A stretch of 7,606 nucleotides of DNA from CAYQNU01 sp964419055 (lineage in GTDB: Bacteria > Bacteroidota > Bacteroidia > Flavobacteriales_D > Parvicellaceae): assembly GCA_964419055.1 (NCBI GenBank), contig CAYQNU010000048.1:1-7606 (forward strand). The letters run 5' to 3'. The translations under genes were made by a program, and so were the position numbers. The notes beneath the pieces are model-generated. The model was not told the origin of the DNA and did not search any database. It worked only from the letters and a program-made list of their open reading frames with translations. Below, piece by piece: positions 1 to 6,738 of this stretch (positions are counted from its first letter, which is position 1; the number at the start of each line of letters is the position of its first letter).

Positions 1-825
1 TATGGCTTTAACGGTATGGAAAAAGATGATGAAGTCAAAGGCAGTGGAAATAGTTATACTACAGAGTTTAGACAGTATGACAGTAGACTGGGAAGATGGT
101 TATCTTTAGACCCAAAAAGAACAGCTTGGGAAAGTCCGTATGCTAGTATGGGAAATAATCCTCTTAAATATAAAGATCCACTGGGAGATACTATTGTTAT
201 TTCAATTATTATTGATGAGGCAGGTCAAATAACCTTTAAATTAGCTTCAAGTGAAATTGTTCAAAAACAAGTAAATGATGGAGTTTTTATTCTAATAGCT
301 CATACGAGTCCAGCAATTATTGAAAATGACACTCAAAACGATTTTAATCCTGCCATAAGAGACCCAAAAGAAGTTTTTAAACTATTAGAAAAAAATAGAT
401 ATTGGCAAAGAGCCATAAAAGAAAAAAAACAAATAACATTGATATTAGCAGGATGTAATAATGCAACCCAGCCAGAAATATATTATGGAGAGACCCCAGA
501 CGCATACACTTGTGATAAACCAATTGCTGAACAATTATCAATTGAGAAGCCTGAAATTACAATTAAGGGCGTTGAAGGATATGCAACTTTTGGTTATATG
601 TATGAAAAAAAAGTTGGGTCAATTGGAACTGTTGGGAAATATGGACTTATTAACATTACAAAAGAACGCTATCAACAAGGAGAATCAGGTAGTTGGGTAA
701 CATATAAAGGAGGCAGGCAAATAAATAAAGTTGAATTTGGTTCAACTCCCAAAACTGAAAATGTTAAACAAGATAAACCAACCACAAATGAAGACAAAAT
801 ACAAAAATCTGAATCTAAGAAATAA
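1..825 (+). CDS. RHS-family polymorphic toxin, C-terminal part (5' end outside window)
   Basis: The frame is open from base 1, so the ATG at 16 is internal and the gene starts upstream; 274 residues are visible. Residues 1-63 are a typical RHS repeat-associated core: YGFNGMEKDDEVKG, then YDSRLGRWLSLDP, SPYASMGNNP and the DPLGD boundary. In this family the core closes the RHS shell, and the variable sequence after it is the toxin. Here the tip is about 210 residues. It has a strand ending in a His (VFILIAHTSP, His101) and a later strand ending in a Cys (ITLILAGCNNA, Cys152), followed by IAEQLS. That order resembles the His/Cys dyad of clan CD peptidases (C80/CHAT-like), which is inference only. 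The last 35 residues are Lys/Glu/Thr-rich and probably disordered. The gene overlaps the next one by 38 bp, as toxin and immunity genes often do. The RHS assignment is firm; the tip activity is tentative. Confidence 0.9.
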   Translation, partial: YGFNGMEKDDEVKGSGNSYTTEFRQYDSRLGRWLSLDPKRTAWESPYASMGNNPLKYKDPLGDTIVISIIIDEAGQITFKLASSEIVQKQVNDGVFILIAHTSPAIIENDTQNDFNPAIRDPKEVFKLLEKNRYWQRAIKEKKQITLILAGCNNATQPEIYYGETPDAYTCDKPIAEQLSIEKPEITIKGVEGYATFGYMYEKKVGSIGTVGKYGLINITKERYQQGESGSWVTYKGGRQINKVEFGSTPKTENVKQDKPTTNEDKIQKSESKK

Positions 826-1345
826 AGTAAAAATTTTAAGTTGTATTATTATTACTTCAATGGTTATAAACTCATGTACTAATGGAGGAGAAGGCAGTGA
901 GCCAATAATTAGTAATGATGATGAGAAATATAATCTGAATAAGGAGGGATTAATTAACGAATATTATGAGTATTATCTTCAAGATGAAATAAAGTATAAA
1001 AACATGGCGGTGGAGGCCATTAAAACAGGCGATGAAAAGATGTATTCTGAGGCATCAAGTTGGTTAATGTTGTGTAAATTTCCTGATGAAGTGGTTTGTT
1101 TTGCCAATCTTATGGCAATAAAAAATAATAGCGGAAAGGCTTATTTCGATTTATATTTTTTTTACACTACCTTTTATCAGAATACCATCAATCAAGATAC
1201 AAACATGCTTAATTATACAAATTATTGTTTAGCAAAATCTCATGAGCTAGGTTTTGATAGAATCTATGAAGATAACTTGAAGGGATTAAAGCCATCTTCT
1301 TTTTATCTTGAAAAAATGGGAAGTGTTCCAACGGTTATAAAATAG
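788..1345 (+). CDS. Small lipoprotein, candidate immunity protein for the RHS toxin
   Basis: A 185-residue protein. I chose the ATG at 788 rather than the upstream ATG at 731 in the same frame because it starts a clean lipoprotein signal: a Lys/Arg-rich N-terminus (MKTKYKNLNLRNKVK), a hydrophobic stretch (ILSCIIITSMV) and the lipobox INSC with Cys30. The mature part is mostly helical. A stretch such as EAIKTGDEKMYSEASSWL, with a later SHELGF segment, resembles a degenerate Sel1/TPR-like helical repeat. No obvious charged surface-export motif follows Cys30, so a periplasm-facing membrane anchor is the simplest reading. The start lies 38 bp inside the end of the toxin gene, implying co-transcription and possible translational coupling. 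Its position directly after an RHS tip suggests it neutralises that toxin. I do not recognise a named immunity family. Confidence 0.8.
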   Translation: MKTKYKNLNLRNKVKILSCIIITSMVINSCTNGGEGSEPIISNDDEKYNLNKEGLINEYYEYYLQDEIKYKNMAVEAIKTGDEKMYSEASSWLMLCKFPDEVVCFANLMAIKNNSGKAYFDLYFFYTTFYQNTINQDTNMLNYTNYCLAKSHELGFDRIYEDNLKGLKPSSFYLEKMGSVPTVIK

Positions 1346-1489
1346 TTCTTTAAAATAATGAAGGGAAATGAAATACTAGGAAGTGCGGTATTCGTCATTA
1401 CTCGTCAGCAAGTCAGTCGCCAAACTGCTACACCTATTTTTTGGTATTTATTTTAGATGAAAAAAAATAAGTGTATCACTTTTCAAGCT

Positions 1490-1505
1490 CCCCGAATACT
1501 CGGGG
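1490..1505. repeat. Perfect 6-bp hairpin CCCCGA-atac-TCGGGG
   Basis: Six perfect base pairs close a four-base loop, with five of the six pairs G:C. No T-tract follows on the plus strand (the next bases are tcggttt), so it would be a weak terminator for the lipoprotein transcript. It may be part of a larger structured repeat. Confidence 0.6.
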
Positions 1506-1567
1506 TCGGTTTGTCATCTGTCTTGCTGTTCCTCGTTCTTCCTCATTCGGTGTTTTCGGTATTTTGT

Positions 1568-1591
1568 TAGCAGCTTTAAAAAAAGCAGCTA
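1568..1591. repeat. Hairpin TAGCAGCTTT-aaaa-AAAGCAGCTA
   Basis: The arms are ten bases with one A-A mismatch and a four-A loop. It lies about 220 bases after the lipoprotein stop. No T-run follows on either strand, so I do not call it a terminator. Confidence 0.5.
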
Positions 1592-1927
1592 AAAAATCCC
1601 TTCACACCTTGTGTTGATGCTCGCCTGCGGGTCACGTTGGGCTGCGGAGAGTTTGTAAGTTAAACCTCATTGCATTACGGTATATTTTCAAAGGTTTCCT
1701 TGTGTTCCTTCATTTCATTGCGGCACATATGCGTCTGTTTCGCTATGCTATCACATCCACACCCTAGTTCAACTCGCAGCGGCTCGCTAAAGCTTGGAGT
1801 TTCGTTTATTACACTGCGCTCCACAAACTCACTCCATCCGTTCCACTACCTTGCCAGTCGTTCAGCTGTAGGCACTTTTTCCCAATACCTTAGAATTTCA
1901 AAAAATAGAAATATGCAAGTAGGGGGG

Positions 1928-1940
1928 TCGGGCAGCCCGA
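1928..1940. repeat. Perfect palindrome TCGGGC-a-GCCCGA
   Basis: Six-base arms are separated by one base. Outer G-runs (1922-1926) and CCC (1943-1945) can lengthen the stem with bulges. It lies about 85 bases beyond the stop of the minus-strand membrane-protein gene, so it could help end that transcript, but it has no adjacent T-tract in that direction. Confidence 0.5.
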
Positions 1941-2023
1941 AACCCTTTTTTAGGCGTTAAAAATCACACTTCGTTTATTTTTTGGGGATAAAAAAGTCGC
2001 AAATTCGGACTAGGTGGACACTG

Positions 2024-2311
2024 TTATAGGCTTGTGTTGAGAATAGTTTTTTTCTTTGCTTCGTTTGCTATAATTGCTAAAATGCCAATAGCAAAAAGTG
2101 AAGCAAAAGTGGCTATAGCTTGTTCTTTAGGAAATAATTTCAGTTTAATAATCAAAGCAATAAATAAGGCAGGAAAGAGTCGATTTATGAATTTCCAACC
2201 TCTAATAATACTGAAATTAGAAACGCCCATATCTTTAAGAGTATCAATTATAATTTGTTTTCCTAAAGTACCTGCTACAAAAGCAGCGAGAGCAATTAAA
2301 GTGTTATTCAT
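2024..2311 (-). CDS. Small hypothetical membrane protein
   Basis: A 95-residue protein with three hydrophobic stretches: about residues 4-22 (LIALAAFVAGTLG), 45-58 (LFPALFIALIIK) and 65-82 (AIATFASLFAIGILAII). They are separated by short charged loops, and the tail is Lys-rich. It therefore probably sits in the inner membrane, though the first stretch may be only amphipathic. I recognise no family. It begins 21 bases after the stop of the Xre regulator on the same strand and is probably co-transcribed with it. Possible roles include an accessory of the mobile element, or superinfection or toxin-like activity, but nothing in the sequence favours one. The opposite frame at 2034-2336 is also open, but its product has no regulator-linked context and I treat it as a shadow. 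Confidence 0.6.
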   Translation of the reverse strand: MNNTLIALAAFVAGTLGKQIIIDTLKDMGVSNFSIIRGWKFINRLFPALFIALIIKLKLFPKEQAIATFASLFAIGILAIIANEAKKKTILNTSL

Positions 2312-2332
2312 GAATTTTAGTTTTTGGGGTAA

Positions 2333-2674
2333 TTAAGCGTATTGTTTTCTATTTCTAGTTTCCGTAATTAACGCATCTAAAGTAAAAAGGATTTGACTTT
2401 TTTCTTGTTCAGAGAAAGAGCTAACGGATTTAAGCCGTTCGATCATTTTGGGGTCTTTGAGTAAATTATCGTCTTCACTATCACCGACCAAATACCCAAT
2501 AGAAGTATTGAGTAAATCAGCCAATTTTTTTGCTGTTTCAATACTCGGTGCCATCTCATCACGTTCGTATCTAGAAATAACACTAACTGAAGTATGGAGC
2601 TTTTTTGCTAAATCAGTTTGAGAAAGCTTTAAGTCTTTTCTGAGAGCCGCTATTTTTTTTCCAAAAGATATCAT
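2333..2674 (-). CDS. Xre/cI-like helix-turn-helix transcriptional regulator
   Basis: A 113-residue protein with an N-terminal HTH_3/Xre DNA-binding domain at about residues 7-61. Its core is LSQTDLAKKL, then SVISRYERDEMAPSIETAKKLADLL, with the usual SIGYLVG end. The remaining 50 residues (LKDPKMIERL through the charged QYA end) form a short helical tail that I know from many small Bacteroidota regulators and that likely mediates dimerisation. It is transcribed away from the ATPase-recombinase operon, and inverted repeats lie in the shared 162-bp gap, partly over the operon's -33 element. By analogy with phage and element repressors it probably represses that operon and perhaps itself. The DNA-binding fold is certain; the target is inferred from position. 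Confidence 0.9.
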   Translation of the reverse strand: MISFGKKIAALRKDLKLSQTDLAKKLHTSVSVISRYERDEMAPSIETAKKLADLLNTSIGYLVGDSEDDNLLKDPKMIERLKSVSSFSEQEKSQILFTLDALITETRNRKQYA

Positions 2675-2726
2675 AGTTAAATTAACCTTAAAGGGTTATT
2701 ATTTATGGGTTTTGCATTGATTTGAG

Positions 2727-2734
2727 CAAAGATA
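2727..2734 (-). promoter_or_regulatory. -7 element (TATCTTTG) for the Xre gene
   Basis: Read on the minus strand, these eight bases match the Bacteroidota -7 consensus TAnnTTTG. They lie 52 bases upstream of the Xre ATG. A good -33 TTTG at the usual spacing is missing (only TTTA), so the promoter may be weak. Confidence 0.5.
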
Positions 2735-2771
2735 CAAATCTTATTCGGTAAAATAAAATCAATAAAGATTT
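2729..2771. promoter_or_regulatory. Inverted repeats, candidate Xre operator
   Basis: AAGAT-acaa-ATCTT (2729-2742) is a perfect short palindrome. The arm AAATCTT (2736-2742) is repeated inverted as AAGATTT (2765-2771). The first overlaps the minus-strand -7 element and the second overlaps the plus-strand -33 element. This is the arrangement expected of a repressor controlling both divergent promoters. Binding is inferred. Confidence 0.4.
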
Positions 2772-2800
2772 GCGTATTTAATTTGATAAGATTAATTTTG
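2769..2800 (+). promoter_or_regulatory. Bacteroidota-type promoter of the ATPase-recombinase operon
   Basis: TTTG at 2769-2772 and TAATTTTG at 2793-2800 match the -33 and -7 consensus with a 20-base spacer. Transcription would start near 2806, downstream of the possible TTG start at 2783, which rules that start out and supports the ATG at 2837. A small hairpin ACCG-aaaa-CGGT (2801-2812) lies at the predicted transcript start. Confidence 0.6.
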
Positions 2801-2836
2801 ACCGAAAACGGTTTAATAATTAAAATTTTCAACACT

Positions 2837-4756
2837 ATGACCCACTTTAACACCGAGAACCCCGAACATTTGATTTATTCAAACAGTATGTTTACGATAG
2901 AAGTCTTGGGAGGCGTTCGTATAGAAGGCTTAGACCGCATGCGAGTGACCCTAAAAGTAAGTTTAAACGAAAGCGAAATACCGCCCATACGCCACAACTT
3001 AGATTTATACAACGATACGCAGTTAGAGAAATTCATTAGAAAAATAGCCGAGCGATTAGAAATAGGCGCAGCCCTAACGGCAGGCACATTGGCAGAATTA
3101 ACCCAAACATTAGAAAACTATCGACTAGAGCGCATAAAAGCCAATGCCGACAACTTGGCCATAAGCACCCCACTAACCGAAGCAGAACGCCAAGTAGCCG
3201 AGGCACATTTGAAATCGCCCACACTATTAGAACAAACCCTCCATGATTTACAAGCCAGTGGCATACAAGGCGAAGCCGAAAACGCTTTGATATTGCTGTT
3301 AGCCATGACCAGTAGAAAAACACCCGACCCGATAAGCGTAATCTGTTTGGCTAGAAGTGGAACAGGTAAAAGCTATTTGATGGAACGAGTAGCCTTGTGC
3401 ATACCCGATGAAGACAAACGAGAACACACCCAATTTACAGGCAATAGCTTTTACTACTACAAACGAGAAGAAATTAAAAACAAGATATTTTTGATAGAAG
3501 ATTTAGAAGGAGCTATGGGCGTATTGTTTCCCATTAGAGAACTTCAAAGTAAAAAAAGAATCAGCAAAACCATTACCCAAAAAGGCAAAGATGGCAAGCT
3601 ACAAACCACCACCTTGATAGTAGAAGGCCCAGTTTGTGTAATCGCTTGCACCACTAAAGAAAGCATCTATGAAGACAACGCCAACCGCTCTATATTAATC
3701 TACCTAAACGACAGCAAAGAACAAGACGAAAAAGTGATGCGCTACCAAAAACAACACAGAGCCGGACTAGTAAATACCTATCAAGAATACCAAACCCAAC
3801 TCAAACTCCAACACATGCAAAAAGTGTTGCAGCCCATCAAAGTAATAAATCCCTACGCACCTCAAATAGACCTACCCGAAAACTTCCCTAAAAAAAGGAG
3901 AGCTTTACCCATATTGTTGAACGTAATAGAAGCCATTACCTTCTACCACCAATACCAACGACCCCAACACGTAGATAAAACCACAGGCGAACTCTACATA
4001 CAATCCGCACCCGAAGACATAGAAAACGGATTTAAATACTTAAAAAATGTACTCTTTAGAAGAAGCGATGAACTCAGCGGAGCAGTACGAGATTTTTATG
4101 AAACCTTAAAAACAGTAGTAGAAAAAAACGAATTACCCCAATTCAAAACCAATCAAATCCGCCAACACATTGGATTAACACCTAGAAGCATACAAAACTA
4201 TTTAAAAGAGTTGACCGAGTACGGCTATTTAGAGATTGTAGGCGGCAAACAACGAGTAGGCTATGAATACACCTTGCAAGAAGGCGTAGGCACCACCGAA
4301 ACCCAGCTACAAGCCAATGTAGAACAGCATATACAGTACATCATGCAACGCATACAACCCAACGCAATGCGAAAGGAATGCGAAACACCCCTACTTCGCA
4401 TTGAAACCACCCAAAACAAAGCGATTAAGCAAAACGAAGAACAAAACAAAAAGCACAAGGACACAAAAAAAACACCATCAACCATGGTGCAGCTAACCCC
4501 CCAAGAACCCACACCCGAACAAGGAATTTACAACACCTGGAATACGCTGAAAAACAATGCCCATCACAAAGGCTTCTTTACAGTGCAAGACCTCGTGAAG
4601 CTTACAGGAAGAAGCCTCAGAACAGAAAGCCGCTATTTAAAAGAATTATGTGACCAAAACCTAGTGTACCGAACACTAGAAAGTAAAAATAAAATCAAAA
4701 GCTATCATTATCACTTAACACAAGAAGCACCCCAACTTTTAGAAAAACAAGCCTAA
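2837..4756 (+). CDS. P-loop ATPase with two C-terminal winged-helix domains, mobile-element type
   Basis: A 639-residue protein. I use the ATG at 2837 because the promoter's -7 element lies inside the longer reading. Residues 172-179 form a Walker A motif (ARSGTGKS, Lys178). Residues 217-225 form a Walker B strand (IFLIEDLEG, Glu221/Asp222). A sensor-like strand (VCVIACTT) is followed by EDNANRS, whose Arg284 could be an arginine finger. Residues about 438-478 form a winged helix (IRQHIGLTPRSIQNYLKELT, then GYLEIVGG). A Gln/Lys/Thr-rich linker (about 482-562) leads to a second winged helix at about 577-627 (FTVQDLVKLTGRSLRTESRY). I remember similar ATPases beside primase or CHC2 zinc-finger proteins in Bacteroidota elements, but cannot name a family. 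It leads an operon with two recombinases, so it may remodel or deliver the DNA they act on. Helicase loading or replication initiation are alternatives. Confidence 0.8.
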   Translation: MTHFNTENPEHLIYSNSMFTIEVLGGVRIEGLDRMRVTLKVSLNESEIPPIRHNLDLYNDTQLEKFIRKIAERLEIGAALTAGTLAELTQTLENYRLERIKANADNLAISTPLTEAERQVAEAHLKSPTLLEQTLHDLQASGIQGEAENALILLLAMTSRKTPDPISVICLARSGTGKSYLMERVALCIPDEDKREHTQFTGNSFYYYKREEIKNKIFLIEDLEGAMGVLFPIRELQSKKRISKTITQKGKDGKLQTTTLIVEGPVCVIACTTKESIYEDNANRSILIYLNDSKEQDEKVMRYQKQHRAGLVNTYQEYQTQLKLQHMQKVLQPIKVINPYAPQIDLPENFPKKRRALPILLNVIEAITFYHQYQRPQHVDKTTGELYIQSAPEDIENGFKYLKNVLFRRSDELSGAVRDFYETLKTVVEKNELPQFKTNQIRQHIGLTPRSIQNYLKELTEYGYLEIVGGKQRVGYEYTLQEGVGTTETQLQANVEQHIQYIMQRIQPNAMRKECETPLLRIETTQNKAIKQNEEQNKKHKDTKKTPSTMVQLTPQEPTPEQGIYNTWNTLKNNAHHKGFFTVQDLVKLTGRSLRTESRYLKELCDQNLVYRTLESKNKIKSYHYHLTQEAPQLLEKQA

Positions 4757-4759
4757 TCC

Positions 4760-5695
4760 ATGAAAAAGACCCCCTTGAATAATTCGGGTTATCAATATTT
4801 GGAAATAGCCTTTAAAGAATGGTTGAACACATTGGGCTATTGCACAGGAACGACCAAAACCATGCCCGAAATTATACGTGATTTTTTACACCATATCGAC
4901 ACACAAGGCGTACATCAAATTGACCAACTCAAACACCGCCACATTAAAAAATACCATCAACACCTAACCACCCGAGCCAACCAAAGAAGAGGCGGAGGAT
5001 TGAGTAACAATTACATCAATAAACACTTGCAAGCCATAGAAAAGTTCTTGGAATACTTGTACCATAAAGGCGTACAAAATCTACCCTCCTTAAGTATACG
5101 ACAAGCCAAATTGCAGAGCAAGGAAATTACCATTTTGACACAAGAAGAAATAAAAGAACTTTTTGCCCTTACACAACAAGAACCCAATACCCAAAAAGAG
5201 CAGATACTACAAAGCCGAGACAAAGCCCTTTTGGTGCTCTTTTACAGTTGTGGATTGCGCAGAAACGAAGGAGCAAACGTGAGTATAGACGACATTAATT
5301 TTGATACCCGAATACTCCATGTAAAAAAAGGCAAAAACTACAAAGAACGCCTAGTACCGCTCAATAAAACCAATGCAGCCTATTTACATGAATGGATCTA
5401 CGATTACCGCAGCCAAATCATTACCACCCAAAAAGAACACAAACTATTTATCAATCTGCAAGGAGAACCCATGACAGGAGGCTCACTGTATGCACGGCTT
5501 AAATTGTTGCAATTGCAGAGCGATAACAGCATCCTTTCACAAAAACAAATAGGACTACACAGTTTGCGCCACAGCATAGCCACGCACCTATTAGAAGCAG
5601 GCATGAACTTAGAAAAGATAGCCAAATTTTTAGGACATACCTCCCTTGAAAGTACCCAAATATATACCCATTTAGTAGAAAAAGACCATGAATAG
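4760..5695 (+). CDS. Tyrosine recombinase/integrase, catalytically complete (XerC/D-like)
   Basis: A 311-residue protein starting three bases after the ATPase stop. Residues about 12-110 form the SAM-like core-binding domain, with the element-typical stretch RANQRRGGGLSNNYINKH. The catalytic domain follows from about 122. The expected residues are present: Arg167 in GLRRNE, a beta-hairpin Lys (Lys190 or Lys192 in KKGKNYKERLVPL), His267 and Arg270 in HSLRHS, His293 in LGHTS, and the Tyr302 nucleophile in TQIYTH. It should therefore cut and rejoin DNA through a 3'-phosphotyrosine link, either to move the element or to resolve structures. Length and domain order are normal for XerC/D-like integrases. 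The close coupling with a second, altered recombinase suggests that the two work as a pair. A housekeeping Xer role is unlikely in this context. Confidence 0.93.
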   Translation: MKKTPLNNSGYQYLEIAFKEWLNTLGYCTGTTKTMPEIIRDFLHHIDTQGVHQIDQLKHRHIKKYHQHLTTRANQRRGGGLSNNYINKHLQAIEKFLEYLYHKGVQNLPSLSIRQAKLQSKEITILTQEEIKELFALTQQEPNTQKEQILQSRDKALLVLFYSCGLRRNEGANVSIDDINFDTRILHVKKGKNYKERLVPLNKTNAAYLHEWIYDYRSQIITTQKEHKLFINLQGEPMTGGSLYARLKLLQLQSDNSILSQKQIGLHSLRHSIATHLLEAGMNLEKIAKFLGHTSLESTQIYTHLVEKDHE

Positions 5696-6632
5696 CTTTA
5701 AACAACACCTCCAACAAAAAGAGTTGAGCAACTCCACGATAACCCATTACACACATCAAATACTGGTTTTTATAACGTGGTGTGATATGCAAAACATAGA
5801 ACCCGAAAACGCCACAAATACAGAAATAACAGGTTATTTACACCATGTACAAACCAAAGGCATGAGCAACAAAACAAGAAGCTATACCTTAAATACCTTA
5901 AAACATTATTTTGATTGGCAAATACAACTAGGTAACCGAGAAGATAACCCAGCCAAGCGCATTAAAATAAGAGGTATTAAGCAAAAAATATTGTACCCTA
6001 TATTTAGCAAACACGAATTAGAACAACTCTACCACAACTACGAAATACCCAAAGCAGATCATCCCAAATCGAAGTGCAATTGGTTTTCGAATTATCAACT
6101 ATCCCGAAGCCGAAACAAAGCCATTTTATCGCTAATGATTTATCAAGGTTTGTGTACAGATGAAGTAAACCGCCTTACCCTTACCGATGTAAACCTACGA
6201 GAAGGAACGGTTTTTATAGTAGGAACAAGAAAAAGCAATGAACGTAAACTAGACCTCAAGCCCCATCAAATAATGGCGTTAATGGAGTATCAATTAACCG
6301 TTAGAAATGAATTGCTCCAACTTAAAAAAGATGCTGAACCTGTAGACGCCTACTTTTTGCCTACTCCATCAGCAGGAAAAACCACTGCATCCAATCATGA
6401 TGGCATACATATTTGGAAACGATTGAGCGAAGAAATACGAAAAACACAATCCAAGTTTATCAACTTTAAGCAAGTAAGAACATCCGTAATAACCCACTGG
6501 TTAAAACAGCATAACCTTAGACAAGTACAGTACATGGCAGGGCATCGGTATGTAAGTTCTACAGAAAGTTATTTAGTCAATCAAGTAGAAGATTTACAAG
6601 AAGATATAGAACAATTTCATCCGATAGGATAA
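5688..6632 (+). CDS. Second tyrosine-recombinase-fold protein with altered catalytic site
   Basis: A 314-residue protein whose ATG overlaps the end of the first recombinase by 8 bp, so translation is likely coupled. The N-terminal core-binding domain spans about residues 1-90 and the catalytic fold about 105-300. Compared with its partner, the first catalytic Arg is missing: GLCTDEV has Cys156 where GLRRNEG has Arg167. The HxxR motif reads KQVR (Lys261, Arg264). The hairpin Lys (Lys182 in TRKSNERKL), His286 in AGHRYVSS and the likely nucleophile Tyr295 in STESYL remain. From memory, related Bacteroidota proteins placed after a complete integrase also lack this Arg, so this looks like a family trait rather than a sequencing error. 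It may be a structural or half-site partner within a mixed synaptic complex, or may use another Arg. Confidence 0.85.
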   Translation: MNSFKQHLQQKELSNSTITHYTHQILVFITWCDMQNIEPENATNTEITGYLHHVQTKGMSNKTRSYTLNTLKHYFDWQIQLGNREDNPAKRIKIRGIKQKILYPIFSKHELEQLYHNYEIPKADHPKSKCNWFSNYQLSRSRNKAILSLMIYQGLCTDEVNRLTLTDVNLREGTVFIVGTRKSNERKLDLKPHQIMALMEYQLTVRNELLQLKKDAEPVDAYFLPTPSAGKTTASNHDGIHIWKRLSEEIRKTQSKFINFKQVRTSVITHWLKQHNLRQVQYMAGHRYVSSTESYLVNQVEDLQEDIEQFHPIG

Positions 6633-6705
6633 TAAAAACAAATCGAAAATTCCTTTAAATAGTCATTGTTTAATGCCCCTCACTCCGTTCGGACAAGGGC
6701 AGAGC

Positions 6706-6736
6706 CTGCGGCAGCTAAGGAGCTACGCAGTTTTTT
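6706..6736 (+). terminator. Rho-independent terminator of the ATPase-recombinase operon
   Basis: CTGCG (6706-6710) pairs with CGCAG (6726-6730), and AGCT (6713-6716) with AGCT (6721-6724). The loop is AAGG, with a small internal loop between the two stem parts. Six T bases follow directly (6731-6736). It lies 74 bases after the second recombinase stop. Confidence 0.7.
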
Positions 6737-6738
6737 GA

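Larger units (their letters stand above)
1346..2023. other. Long non-coding region with G+C-rich middle and hairpins
   Basis: These 678 bases hold no ORF I would defend. Bases 1741-1860 contain 62 G+C of 120, against 16 of 60 at 241-300 inside the RHS gene, so the composition changes clearly. Short inverted repeats occur at 1490-1505, 1568-1591 and 1928-1940, and six-base arms at 1797-1802 and 1825-1830 can also pair. A dispersed intergenic repeat, a decayed sequence or a structured RNA are all possible. I saw no tRNA, no rRNA and no recognisable riboswitch. Confidence 0.6.

Noticed and set aside
731..787. Upstream start for the lipoprotein gene (19 extra codons)
   Set aside because: It would place a polar extension before the signal peptide and bury the lipobox region; the ATG at 788 gives a standard lipoprotein N-terminus.
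1670..1960. Open frame of 96 codons on the plus strand in the G+C-rich region
   Set aside because: The product is rich in Ser, His, Phe and Arg with no domain pattern, no promoter or A-rich leader precedes it, and it runs through the palindrome at 1928-1940. It fits a chance frame in non-coding sequence.
1951..1963. TTAGGCGTTAA-like sequence resembling an attC core end
   Set aside because: The seven bases after GC read GTTAAAA, not GTTRRRY, and no matching partner arm was found nearby.
2034..2336. Plus-strand open frame opposite the small membrane protein
   Set aside because: The minus-strand frame has an ATG start 21 bases after the regulator gene and a consistent membrane pattern. The plus frame's hydrophobicity mirrors it and the frame has no gene context.
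2783..2836. Eighteen-codon upstream extension of the ATPase starting at TTG
   Set aside because: The promoter -7 element TAATTTTG (2793-2800) lies within it, so it would not be fully transcribed; the ATG at 2837 is a better start.
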